A stretch of 64,000 nucleotides of DNA from VYFG01 sp965248685 (GTDB taxonomy: Bacteria > Pseudomonadota > Gammaproteobacteria > Arenicellales > Poriferihabitantaceae). How positions within the stretch are numbered: position 1 is the first letter of the stretch; every line of letters starts with the position of its first letter. The stretch spans positions 186,001-250,000 of the forward strand of contig CBDFKC010000002.1 in NCBI GenBank assembly GCA_965248685.1, given 5' to 3'. Positions 15,917 to 23,943 of this stretch are shown one piece after another. A program made the position numbers and the translations under genes. The notes under the pieces are model-generated. The model worked only from the letters and a program-made list of their open reading frames with translations, was not told the DNA's origin and searched no databases.

Positions 15917-16414
15917 TTAATTGAAACTTTGAAGCAACTCCTGGTTAGTTTTCGTATGAGTAATATTCACTCGTAGTTCCGGGTAAGGACTACCTTGGAT
16001 TAACCGACAGGAAACACCTGCGGTCATCTCATTGTTTGCTGACTGATACTGCCAACGAGGGTCTGTGCCAGTATATTTTGTGAAAAATATGGGAGAGAAG
16101 GCATTTATCCACACCTCTCTTGCTTTTTCGCAATGCTGGGAAGATTCGAATGCTCTCTTCGCGGCGACACTCACGATACGATTATTCGATGCCAGCGCGA
16201 ATACTTCGATATCATGAAATACAGTTTGCAGCGCACCACCTGCGATTGGTATCCTGTAATTGTAAAACGGCACCCCAGGGTTGGACGCGGCGATTTCAGA
16301 TTCACTTCCAGGAACAGTTCCGAGGAGTTTCCAGATTTCGGTTTGTGCCATTGTGAGAGGGGAATACAGGTAAAAAAGTCCCGATATTATGCTAATACCT
16401 TTGAGCAATTTCAT
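15917..16414 (-). CDS. secreted hypothetical protein
   Basis: This 165-residue protein has a signal peptide (MKLLKGISIISGLFYLYSPL, cleavage after MAQ near residue 24). The mature domain is predicted beta-rich, with two cysteines (about 94 and 136) that may form a disulfide. No family is recognised. It lies 32 bp downstream of msbA on the same strand, so it may be co-transcribed with it and act in the envelope. Confidence 0.6.
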   Translation of the reverse strand: MKLLKGISIISGLFYLYSPLTMAQTEIWKLLGTVPGSESEIAASNPGVPFYNYRIPIAGGALQTVFHDIEVFALASNNRIVSVAAKRAFESSQHCEKAREVWINAFSPIFFTKYTGTDPRWQYQSANNEMTAGVSCRLIQGSPYPELRVNITHTKTNQELLQSFN

Positions 16415-16446
16415 TGTCTTTTGAATGTTGTTCTGATTTTCAGAAT

Positions 16447-18207
16447 TTAAATATCGGTACCTTGCTGGTGCATCTGGTAATACACCCCCTCCAGGGACAG
16501 GAGTTCTTCGTGGGTACCACTTTCAACAATTTTTCCCTGGTCAAGCACGACAATTTTATTGGCTTTCTCCACGGTGCTTAATCGATGAGCGATGATTAAG
16601 CTGGTGCGATTCTCCATCAATTCCTGAATTGCTGATTGAATCAGCCTTTCGGACTTATTATCCAGGGCAGATGTCGCCTCGTCTAAAATTAGAATAGGCG
16701 CGTCCTTCAGGAATGCCCTCGCGATTGCTATTCGTTGTCGCTGCCCTCCTGAAAGCATAACACCGGATTCGCCAATTTGAGTGTCTAGCCCATCGGTCAA
16801 GCTTTCGGCGAATTCCATTACCTGGGCATGTTCGGCTGCTGCAATTACTTTTTCCCGACTAAATTCCCGCATGGCACCGTATGCAATATTTTCTGCAATC
16901 GATGCGTTAAACAACGATATGTTTTGATTGACCAGAGCAATATTTTGCCGCAGGCCAGCAATCGATAGTTCAGGTAAGGGATTTCCATCCAACCTAATGC
17001 AGCCTTCCACCGGGTCATAAAATCTTGCCACCAATGCAGCTAGCGTGGTTTTGCCACTACCTGATCTGCCAACCAGCGCGCAGGTTGTTCCAGCGGGAAT
17101 ATCAAAATTAACTCCGTCAATCACCCATTGACGGTCGAAATCCCGTTCTTCTCCATAACGAAACCGCACGTTTTCAAAGACGATATTACCCTGACACTCA
17201 ACCAGTTCTATCCGACCTTGATCCTTTTCCGGCGCCAAGTCGAGCACCGTAAATATACTATCGGCGGCGGCGACACCCTGTTGGATAACCGCATTTACCT
17301 GGGTTAGCTGTAATATGGGTCGCGAAATAAATCCGGCGGCGGTGACAAAAGAAACAAATTCCCCAGGGCTCATGGAAAGCAGGATATGGGGTTGCATCGC
17401 AATCAAAATCAGAGCGGATAAAGCCAGGGCAAATACTAGTTGAATAAGCGTGGTGCTGCAATCCGTCATAAGAGTAAGCTTGAGGCGTTGTTGACGGTCA
17501 TTTTCAATTACTTTGGAAAATTTGCTATTCTCATGTTCGTATCCCTCAAATATTTTTACCACCTGGTATCCTTTCAATACATCTGCTGCGCGCTCGCTCA
17601 CATTTCCTATGGCAGATTGAATTCGTTGACTCAGGCGCCGAAATTTACGGGTAACAAACGAAATAATGAATGCCATGACTGGTGTGATAACCAAAAACAA
17701 ACTCGATAATTGCCAGTTGATGAACATCATAAATAGTAGTAATCCAATAATGGTCAAACCACCCCGTACAATTATTCTGAGTGCGCTGGTAGAGGCTGCA
17801 GCAACATTCTCGACATTGAATATTAATTTAGCGAGGACACTTCCGGAAGAATACTTCTCATAAAAATTACAGGGTAATTTCAGAATGTGATCAAACATTT
17901 CACCGCGCAGTTTATTTATTACCCGCCTGGCGACGTATTCGGTACAATAGCCGCCGCCAATTCCACCTATTCCGCGCATAAAAAATATTACGATTATGAG
18001 AATAGCCAAGTACCAACGCCGATCAGAGCGACTGGACTCAATGCTATCCACCAATTCCTTCATCCACCAGGCAAAAGCTGAGTCGCAGGCTGCGTAAATC
18101 AAAAATCCGACAAATCCGATCATGAGTAACCCGATATCTGCACGCATATATCCCAATAGCCGGAGATAGGTGGTTGCGCCGGAAATGGGCTGGTTGTGCT
18201 CTGACAT
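16447..18207 (-). CDS. msbA: lipid A export ABC transporter MsbA
   Basis: This 586-residue half-transporter has an N-terminal six-helix membrane domain (about 20-310) and a C-terminal nucleotide-binding domain. The latter has Walker A GRSGSGKTT, signature LSGGQRQRIAIARA, Walker B ILILDEATSALD and the H-loop IIAHRLSTVE. Size and order match MsbA, which flips core-lipid A across the inner membrane. Its context among an LpxL-type acyltransferase (divergent), glycosyltransferases and an O-antigen-ligase-like gene supports lipid A export over a drug exporter. lpxK, its usual partner, is not adjacent. Confidence 0.88.
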   Translation of the reverse strand: MSEHNQPISGATTYLRLLGYMRADIGLLMIGFVGFLIYAACDSAFAWWMKELVDSIESSRSDRRWYLAILIIVIFFMRGIGGIGGGYCTEYVARRVINKLRGEMFDHILKLPCNFYEKYSSGSVLAKLIFNVENVAAASTSALRIIVRGGLTIIGLLLFMMFINWQLSSLFLVITPVMAFIISFVTRKFRRLSQRIQSAIGNVSERAADVLKGYQVVKIFEGYEHENSKFSKVIENDRQQRLKLTLMTDCSTTLIQLVFALALSALILIAMQPHILLSMSPGEFVSFVTAAGFISRPILQLTQVNAVIQQGVAAADSIFTVLDLAPEKDQGRIELVECQGNIVFENVRFRYGEERDFDRQWVIDGVNFDIPAGTTCALVGRSGSGKTTLAALVARFYDPVEGCIRLDGNPLPELSIAGLRQNIALVNQNISLFNASIAENIAYGAMREFSREKVIAAAEHAQVMEFAESLTDGLDTQIGESGVMLSGGQRQRIAIARAFLKDAPILILDEATSALDNKSERLIQSAIQELMENRTSLIIAHRLSTVEKANKIVVLDQGKIVESGTHEELLSLEGVYYQMHQQGTDI

Positions 18208-18324
18208 ATATAGTGGCTGGATTGGCTGGCTGAAACAGTGTTGTTCAGTTAGTTTTCTCGAATCTTATGCCATAATTAAGTGGTTACACGAAAACAAATA
18301 TGTTTTGGACCTGACTGATGCGCG

Positions 18325-19266
18325 ATGCCGCAAGGTTACAACAAGTTGACAATAAATAGAAAATTTTTTCCCGGCCAGATTCCCATCGCCATCGTTACCG
18401 CAATCCTTGTTGCATTATTGTGGTGTATAAATTTGCTCCCTTTTAAAATCAAACTGGCGATTGGCAAGGGACTCGGGCTCCTACTCTATAAAATTCCTAA
18501 TTCCCGAACAGAAATAACTCGAACCAATATCGAGCTGTGTTTTCCGGAATTGAGTGTGAAAGATAAAGAGATCATGGTGCGCCAGACATTTGTCAATTTT
18601 GGTGCGGGGATCGTGGAAACTGCAATGGGCTGGTGGGACAAGCCTGAAAAAATTCACCGGATGACAGAATTTCGAGGAATTGATTATCTGCAGCAAGCTC
18701 TGGAACGGGAAAATGGCGTAATTTTGCTCGGTGCCCACTTTTCCACGCTGGATTTATCTGCGGTCCTGCTTTCCAAACATCACCAGGCATTCGCGATTTA
18801 TCGTGAACAAACCAATCGCCTGCTAAACTGGGTCATGATGCGCGCGCGAAACCGTTCTTTGGCGGGTTGTATTCCCCATACTTCTTTGCGGGGAGCGGCG
18901 AAACAGATTATGGCGGGTAACTGCGTCTGGTATTCACCCGACCAGGATATGGGCCACGATCACTCTGTGTTTGCACCGTTTTTTGGTCAACTCGCTGCTA
19001 CCGTTACAGCTACTGGAAAGCTGGCGAAGCTAACCGCAGCGCCGATGGTCATGTTGGCAACCTTTCGCAAATCAGATGATTCCGGCTATGTAGTCCAGTT
19101 TTTGCCCGGCCCAGAAAATTTTCCGACAGAAGATGAGGTTGAGAATGCGACTATGGTAAACAGGCTAATAGAACAGGGTATTGGCCTCGCACCAACCCAG
19201 TATTACTGGTTTCATCGACGTTTTAAAACCCAGCCCGGTCACCCAAAAGCGGCTTTGTATCAGTAG
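18325..19266 (+). CDS. LpxL/HtrB-type lipid A acyltransferase
   Basis: This 313-residue protein has one N-terminal membrane helix (about 17-38). The acyltransferase motif H-x4-D appears in GAHFSTLDL near residue 137, and the family C-terminus QYYWFHRRFKTQPG near 292-305. It transfers a secondary acyl chain onto Kdo2-lipid IVA at the inner membrane. It is divergent from msbA, sharing a 117-bp promoter region. LpxL and LpxM cannot be separated from sequence alone. Confidence 0.88.
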   Translation: MPQGYNKLTINRKFFPGQIPIAIVTAILVALLWCINLLPFKIKLAIGKGLGLLLYKIPNSRTEITRTNIELCFPELSVKDKEIMVRQTFVNFGAGIVETAMGWWDKPEKIHRMTEFRGIDYLQQALERENGVILLGAHFSTLDLSAVLLSKHHQAFAIYREQTNRLLNWVMMRARNRSLAGCIPHTSLRGAAKQIMAGNCVWYSPDQDMGHDHSVFAPFFGQLAATVTATGKLAKLTAAPMVMLATFRKSDDSGYVVQFLPGPENFPTEDEVENATMVNRLIEQGIGLAPTQYYWFHRRFKTQPGHPKAALYQ

Positions 19267-19287
19267 ATCAATTAAATCCCAGGCGAA

Positions 19288-20142
19288 TTATTCTAATATT
19301 TTGTCCTGGTCAAAATGCTGATCAAGTCCGGCATTGGCGCGTTGGCGGTTGCTACCGAGGGTTTCTTTTAACCGGTTCCAATTGGCTTCCTCAAGGGAAC
19401 TTTTGTTGGTGTTATGCCACAAGTGAATGACCGTGACTGAGAAACGCCCACTGATTCGGCGTAACCCAGAGCGTAATAGTCGCACTGCCAAATCTGAATC
19501 TTCGTATCCCCACCCTTCGTATTTTTCTTCAAAACCATTGCAGGCAATAAAATCATCAGCGTACAGTGACATATTGCAGGTCTTAACGCCTTTCCAGGAT
19601 CGCGGAAACATATTTCTAAGTAGTCCCATGGGAATAGGCAACAGTGACCATCGACGATTTACCTGTTCGGACGTTAGAGAGAAAGGTTTCAGTCCCACGA
19701 CGTCTATATTCTGTTTCAGAACCTGATCTGTGTAAGCTTGAGAAAGCAAAACACGATTACCCGAAATAAAGTGCTCCGGGCGAGATAATCTCGAATGTTG
19801 TAATATGAAATCCGGTCGCAGCAGGCAATCAGAATCGATAAAAACCAAATAATTTCCGGTGGCGCTCGCTACCGCCTTATTACGAATTTTGGCGGGCTGG
19901 TAACCACAATCCTCATGCCATATATGTACTATAGGACAGGGAAACTTATGCTGGTAGCGGTTAATCAGATCACGAGTCGTGGCATCAGAACCGTCATCGG
20001 CAATCAACACTTCATGGGGAAGCTGCTGTTGACTGGCAACCGTATCTAAAACAGCAGCCAAGGCTTCCGGCCAATTGTAGGTCGTCATGACTAAGGATAC
20101 TTTGAGATTCATCAGCGCGTTTGGCGAATTTTTCTGACTCAA
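19288..20142 (-). CDS. family 2 glycosyltransferase
   Basis: This 284-residue GT-A fold glycosyltransferase has N-terminal VSLVMTTYNWPEAL, the DDGS motif (IADDGSDATT near 47), DSDC as the DxD-type metal site (near 109), and the C-terminal GWGYEDSDLAVRLLRSG near 230. The last is typical of a GT2/GT7C C-terminal module. Met11 (20112) is an alternative start nearer the fold. It probably adds a sugar to the LPS core. It converges with the acyltransferase gene (21 bp apart), and its upstream side faces the folded repeat element. Confidence 0.85.
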   Translation of the reverse strand: MSQKNSPNALMNLKVSLVMTTYNWPEALAAVLDTVASQQQLPHEVLIADDGSDATTRDLINRYQHKFPCPIVHIWHEDCGYQPAKIRNKAVASATGNYLVFIDSDCLLRPDFILQHSRLSRPEHFISGNRVLLSQAYTDQVLKQNIDVVGLKPFSLTSEQVNRRWSLLPIPMGLLRNMFPRSWKGVKTCNMSLYADDFIACNGFEEKYEGWGYEDSDLAVRLLRSGLRRISGRFSVTVIHLWHNTNKSSLEEANWNRLKETLGSNRQRANAGLDQHFDQDKILE

Positions 20143-20187
20143 ATTTTTGGAATGTTTGGCGCGGGAGTTTAACCTACTTGTTTCCTA

Positions 20188-20466
20188 AGTAGTCGGACAC
20201 ACAAGATTTGGTGGGTTCAGCGAGCCGATAAGCCATTGGCCGCTAGGCGCATCACGCCGGGAATGGCTAGTCCTTTCCAAGAGACGCAACAACGCGGACG
20301 ATGGCTTATCGGCTCGCCCGAAGGGAGTTTTTCAAATGATCCAATACCGCGTTACAGACCTTGCAAAGGGCTAGCCATTCCCTGCGGTCTGTGCCTTGTC
20401 TTGAATCATTTGGAAAGCTCTGAACTCACCAAATCTTGTGTGTCCAACTACTAATAGTCGGACACA
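20188..20466 (+). repeat. large folded repeat element with four-way junction and kissing loops
   Basis: The closing stem pairs 20188-20220 with 20420-20452 (33 bp, one C-A mismatch at 20194/20446, one G-U at 20214/20426). Inside are a 16-bp perfect arm (20221-20236 with 20301-20316), a mini-hairpin CCC-GAA-GGG (20317-20325), and a 15-bp arm (20326-20340 with 20405-20419, two G-U pairs). These meet in a junction without unpaired bases. The first arm ends in a hairpin GGAA/TTCC whose loop contains TGGCTAG (20264-20270). The second contains ACAGACC/GGTCTGT (20354-20360, 20386-20392) and a GGG/CCC hairpin with loop CTAGCCATT (20371-20379), complementary to AATGGCTAG. A 12-base direct repeat TAGTCGGACACA occurs at 20190 and 20455. 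No gene is inside. It could be a miniature transposable element or a structured RNA. Confidence 0.75.
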
Positions 20467-20704
20467 ATATCTGATTCAATTACTTCGCGATTGCCTTAGT
20501 CGGCGGAATATTTATGGCGCTAGTGGGTTTAATAATATAAGCTCGGGCACCATCGAAAGAAAATAAGCATCCCCTTTCGGTGCATAAATTATCTGATCCT
20601 GCTGTTGTCGGTGGCCATTACTAATATCCATATGAATCCATAAAAGCCATTCGTTTTTGTTTATCTATCTGATTAAAATCAATAAGATAAAAAACATCGT
20701 TTAA

Positions 20705-21946
20705 ATGAATTCTAGATTAAGTTCCTACCAAAGTTTTGCTCAGACAGTCCTTCCCTGGATAGCCGGTCTGACCGCTGCGATCGCAATTGTAGCGTCCGCA
20801 GGCAGTCAGCCCGCCGCCTTGCTAATGTTTCTGATTGCGTTACCACTTTGCTTCATTAAAAGCGTGCAAACGGTAAAGATATCCCCACTATGGATACTTG
20901 CTTTTACCTGGCCGCTGATTGCGTCTATTCCACTTTTTATCGCTAGTGAAACCGGGGAAGCGTTGTCGGCTGCGGCCAGGTATTGCGTTGCTGCAATAAC
21001 GCTGATCGGGTTAAGACGGATAAGGCTGGACACCATGATACTTCTACGCGCCGCGAGTGCTGGTGGCATTTTAGCAATCTTGTTTAATCTTGATCAACTT
21101 GGGGAAATGCGAGTCAACTGGGGGGTAGGGTTTCTCGACTCAGGCTACATTAGTGTTTTATTGCTCGGACTTGCATTGGCCCAGTTTCATCTCGATAGAG
21201 GGAAGTCCTGGTGGCGGATATACGCGGTAATAGGGATTGCCTGCCTGGTGGTTGCTGTAATGAAAACTGGAACCAGGGGTGCCTGGCCAGCAATGATTTT
21301 CGTGTTTCTGATTCAGTTCGTTCTTCTTGACTTAAGCCCAAAGAAAAAAATGCTTATGGGGCTGGCGGGAATACTACTGTTCGTCGTCGCTACATTTACA
21401 GTGCCATCGGTAAAACAGCGGATTGATTTGACGGTGAATGATTTTTATTCTTATTATGAAGAAAATAATCACGCGACCTCCATGGGATACCGGCTGGACT
21501 TTTGGCGTATAGCCGTGAAGTGTTTTGCTGAAAATCCGATCTGGGGTGTTAGTTACCAGCGCCGAAGTGAAATAATGCAGCAATACGTTAATACCTATCC
21601 GGAGAGTACCTCTATTGGAAATGATGGAAGAAGTTCTTCACACAATGAAATACTCAATGCGCTGTCGAAAAAAGGACTGCTCGGTATGATCGCAATTTTG
21701 CTGCTGTATCTGGTGCCAATGAGATATTTTATACAACGTCTGCGCAGTAGTTCGTGTCCACAGGTGCGACACTTGAGCCTGGCCGGAACTGGCATGGTTA
21801 TTACCATCATAATATGTGGCATTACTGAAGCGCCAATGATGAACGTCAGGGTTGCCACCAGTTATGGTTTTCTGATGATTTTTCTATATCATTTGATCAG
21901 CGTTTCACTTCCTAGCAATAAAACTGGCAAAATTTCCACGGTATAA
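20705..21946 (+). CDS. O-antigen ligase family (WaaL-like) membrane protein
   Basis: This 413-residue protein has about 11-12 membrane helices and a large external loop between about 235 and 320. The loop holds the family signature SHNEILNALSKKGLLG near 315-330 with the conserved His, and an Arg-rich segment MGYRLDFWRIAVKCF near 258-272. WaaL-type enzymes transfer undecaprenyl-linked O-antigen to lipid A core in the periplasm; related proteins polymerise polysaccharide or glycosylate pilin. Neighbouring glycosyltransferases support an LPS role. The ATG at 20705 has no clear ribosome binding site. Confidence 0.8.
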   Translation: MNSRLSSYQSFAQTVLPWIAGLTAAIAIVASAGSQPAALLMFLIALPLCFIKSVQTVKISPLWILAFTWPLIASIPLFIASETGEALSAAARYCVAAITLIGLRRIRLDTMILLRAASAGGILAILFNLDQLGEMRVNWGVGFLDSGYISVLLLGLALAQFHLDRGKSWWRIYAVIGIACLVVAVMKTGTRGAWPAMIFVFLIQFVLLDLSPKKKMLMGLAGILLFVVATFTVPSVKQRIDLTVNDFYSYYEENNHATSMGYRLDFWRIAVKCFAENPIWGVSYQRRSEIMQQYVNTYPESTSIGNDGRSSSHNEILNALSKKGLLGMIAILLLYLVPMRYFIQRLRSSSCPQVRHLSLAGTGMVITIIICGITEAPMMNVRVATSYGFLMIFLYHLISVSLPSNKTGKISTV

Positions 21947-21961
21947 TCCTACGTTTTTGAA

Positions 21962-23107
21962 GTGAATAGTTTTGGCTTCTCCACTCACGGTAGTAACGTT
22001 GATGGGGACAACTGGGAAGAGACGGGAGCATCCCGGTCTATCCATATTGTCAGGAACTATGGCAAAACGGGTGGCATGGAGCGTTATGTCTGGGAACTTA
22101 CCCATAGCCTGGCGCGCGCTGGTCACCAGGTTAAGATTGTTTGTGAGCGGCAGGAACAAGCGTTAGAACTCCGGCGGGACTGCCGCCGTCTTCAGGTCAA
22201 TACTGTTGGAGCAGTGTGGCCATCCAAACCGAGATGGATTGCCATGGGGCGATTTGCTAATCGGGTCGATCGGTTATTTCGCACCATGGACACGACCGGA
22301 TGGGTAATACACAGTCACGAAATAATAGGGGTACATGACGTCGCTACGTTTCACGGCACTTCAATACGAGCGCGCCGGTTTACACTACTGGATCGATTGT
22401 CGCCAAGAATTCGCACCTGGGAGAGGTTTGAACGATTAGAGTTAACCGGGTCTCCAGATCAACGCATCTTACCGGTATCCCATCATGTCGCAGATAGCCT
22501 GCTGGCGCACTATCCGGAATGCGCAAATCGGTTGGAATCACCTGTGTATCCGGGGGTTAGTAACGAGTTTAGCGATATTAGCAGGACAACCGATGGTAAA
22601 ACGTTGGGCTTTATCGGTCGGGAATGGCGCCGAAAAGGTCTGGACTTTCTGGTTACGGCCGTCGCGGTATTACGCCGGCAAGACCCTGAAATATCTCTGC
22701 TTGTAGCGGGTTGTGATCCTGCTGAGGTCCGTCACCTTTTCAGAGACTGGAATTCCGGATATCGTCTTATGGGGTGGGTTGATCCGGTGGAATTATATCG
22801 CCAGATCGATGGTTTAGTCCTGCCCGCTCGGGCCGAACCGTTTGGGATGGTTGCCGCAGAGGCCAATGCAGCAGGAATACCGGTGGTGGTTTCGACAAAC
22901 TGTGGTATAGCGCCGATGATCACTGACTCCAGAGGCAGGGTAGTCAATCTGGACCAGCTTGGGCATTTGGAATCGGCCTGTCGGTCGGTTTTGAAACTAC
23001 GAGAAACATCAGACCAGATCGGGCTCACCTGGTCTAACCTCGCCAGCCAGCACGGTAGGATATACAGCCGTGTAATGGAGCTAAAGCAAGCAGCAATCAA
23101 AATTTAG
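21962..23107 (+). CDS. family 4 glycosyltransferase
   Basis: This 381-residue GT-B glycosyltransferase has the N-terminal NYGKTGGMERYVWEL glycine loop near residue 33, the linker LPVSHHVADSLL, and the C-terminal nucleotide-sugar site GFIGREWRRKGLDFL near 218. The catalytic-type E-x7-E is in EPFGMVAAEANAAGIPVVV near 295-313. It starts at GTG 21962, 15 bp after the WaaL-like gene, so the two are co-transcribed. Donor and acceptor sugars cannot be read; an LPS-core heptose or hexose addition is likely from context. Confidence 0.85.
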   Translation: MNSFGFSTHGSNVDGDNWEETGASRSIHIVRNYGKTGGMERYVWELTHSLARAGHQVKIVCERQEQALELRRDCRRLQVNTVGAVWPSKPRWIAMGRFANRVDRLFRTMDTTGWVIHSHEIIGVHDVATFHGTSIRARRFTLLDRLSPRIRTWERFERLELTGSPDQRILPVSHHVADSLLAHYPECANRLESPVYPGVSNEFSDISRTTDGKTLGFIGREWRRKGLDFLVTAVAVLRRQDPEISLLVAGCDPAEVRHLFRDWNSGYRLMGWVDPVELYRQIDGLVLPARAEPFGMVAAEANAAGIPVVVSTNCGIAPMITDSRGRVVNLDQLGHLESACRSVLKLRETSDQIGLTWSNLASQHGRIYSRVMELKQAAIKI

Positions 23108-23132
23108 TGCGCCCGCCGGATTCCAGGTAATT

Positions 23133-23178
23133 AAATCCTGACCAAAACCGAGAACGTGTCAGGTTTTGGTCAGATTTG
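23133..23178. terminator. bidirectional hairpin terminator
   Basis: CTGACCAAAACC (23138-23149) pairs perfectly with GGTTTTGGTCAG (23162-23173) around a 12-base loop. It is flanked by A/T-rich AAAT and ATTT ends. It lies between converging genes (glycosyltransferase and dodecin) and can serve both. Confidence 0.7.
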
Positions 23179-23229
23179 TGTTGTGGGCGAAATCCCTTAG
23201 GTCAGCGACGCCAGAATTTCGGGACTCAC

Positions 23230-23472
23230 TTACTTTTTCTTCTTGGCTACTTTCTTTTTCTTCGTGGGTTTAGCCCCCAATACAAAAGTAACCATGAGAT
23301 TTACCCGGAATTCATCGACTTTGCCATTTTTCACGGTGACGCTTTGATCTTTGACCCATGCAGAAGTAATTCCATTGATGGTTTCACTGGCTCGCTTGAC
23401 TCCATGTTGGGTTGCATCTTCAAAACTCTTTTTGGAAGAAGCAATAATTTCTGTGACCTTCGCTACTGACAT
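23230..23472 (-). CDS. dodecin family flavin-binding protein with Lys-rich tail
   Basis: This 80-residue protein has the dodecin fold from VAKVTEIIASSKKSFEDAT to VNLMVTFVL, including the helix Glu-Asp-Ala and the conserved Trp (ITSAWVKDQ) that stacks on flavin. Dodecins form 12-mers that store flavin or coenzyme A. The start at 23470-23472 is chosen over the Met four codons upstream because GGAG sits six bases before it. The C-terminal 13 residues (KPTKKKKVAKKKK) are an extension beyond the normal dodecin end of about 68 residues. Confidence 0.88.
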   Translation of the reverse strand: MSVAKVTEIIASSKKSFEDATQHGVKRASETINGITSAWVKDQSVTVKNGKVDEFRVNLMVTFVLGAKPTKKKKVAKKKK

Positions 23473-23484
23473 GATTTTCTCCAT

Positions 23485-23943
23485 TGATGTAGAAGTTAAT
23501 TATTTGTAGTTTAAGACAGAATCCTAAACCGTCTGACGATCATACCGGAACATGGCGAGATAATACATATGGGCAGTCTGATCTGAATTTCCCCATCTAA
23601 TGGGACCGCGATGAACCAATTCAAATTTTTATGCAGGTGTTAAATAAATTTGTGGTTTTTTTGCAATAGATTAATTGTCAGCGAGCAACAAGAGGAAAGA
23701 TAGTGATAGACTTTAAATCCTGGTTGACGCGGTCAATTGCGGATCAGGAAAGGCAAAAAAGTGCGTAATATGAACCAGGATCCCTTATGCGATGGGATTG
23801 TTTGTCAGTTACTTGGGTAAGCTGAATAATGATCACGATTCCCGGGATAGGGTCGACTCCCATAATGGAATGCCAAGGGATATAGCTACTTTAAAGGGGT
23901 GCGTGTGGGGCGACGCACCGATACCGGGTTTTCGGAGAATTTT
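23485..23943. other. divergent intergenic region between dodecin and SLC13 transporter
   Basis: This stretch has no convincing full-length gene. A 21-codon frame at 23703-23768 starts with GTG after GAGGAAAG, a good ribosome binding site, and reads IDFKSWLTRSIADQERQKSA. It could be a leader peptide or the remnant of a gene. An AT-rich tract at 23638-23675 is a plausible promoter area. No hairpin with a T tract was seen before the transporter. Confidence 0.35.
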
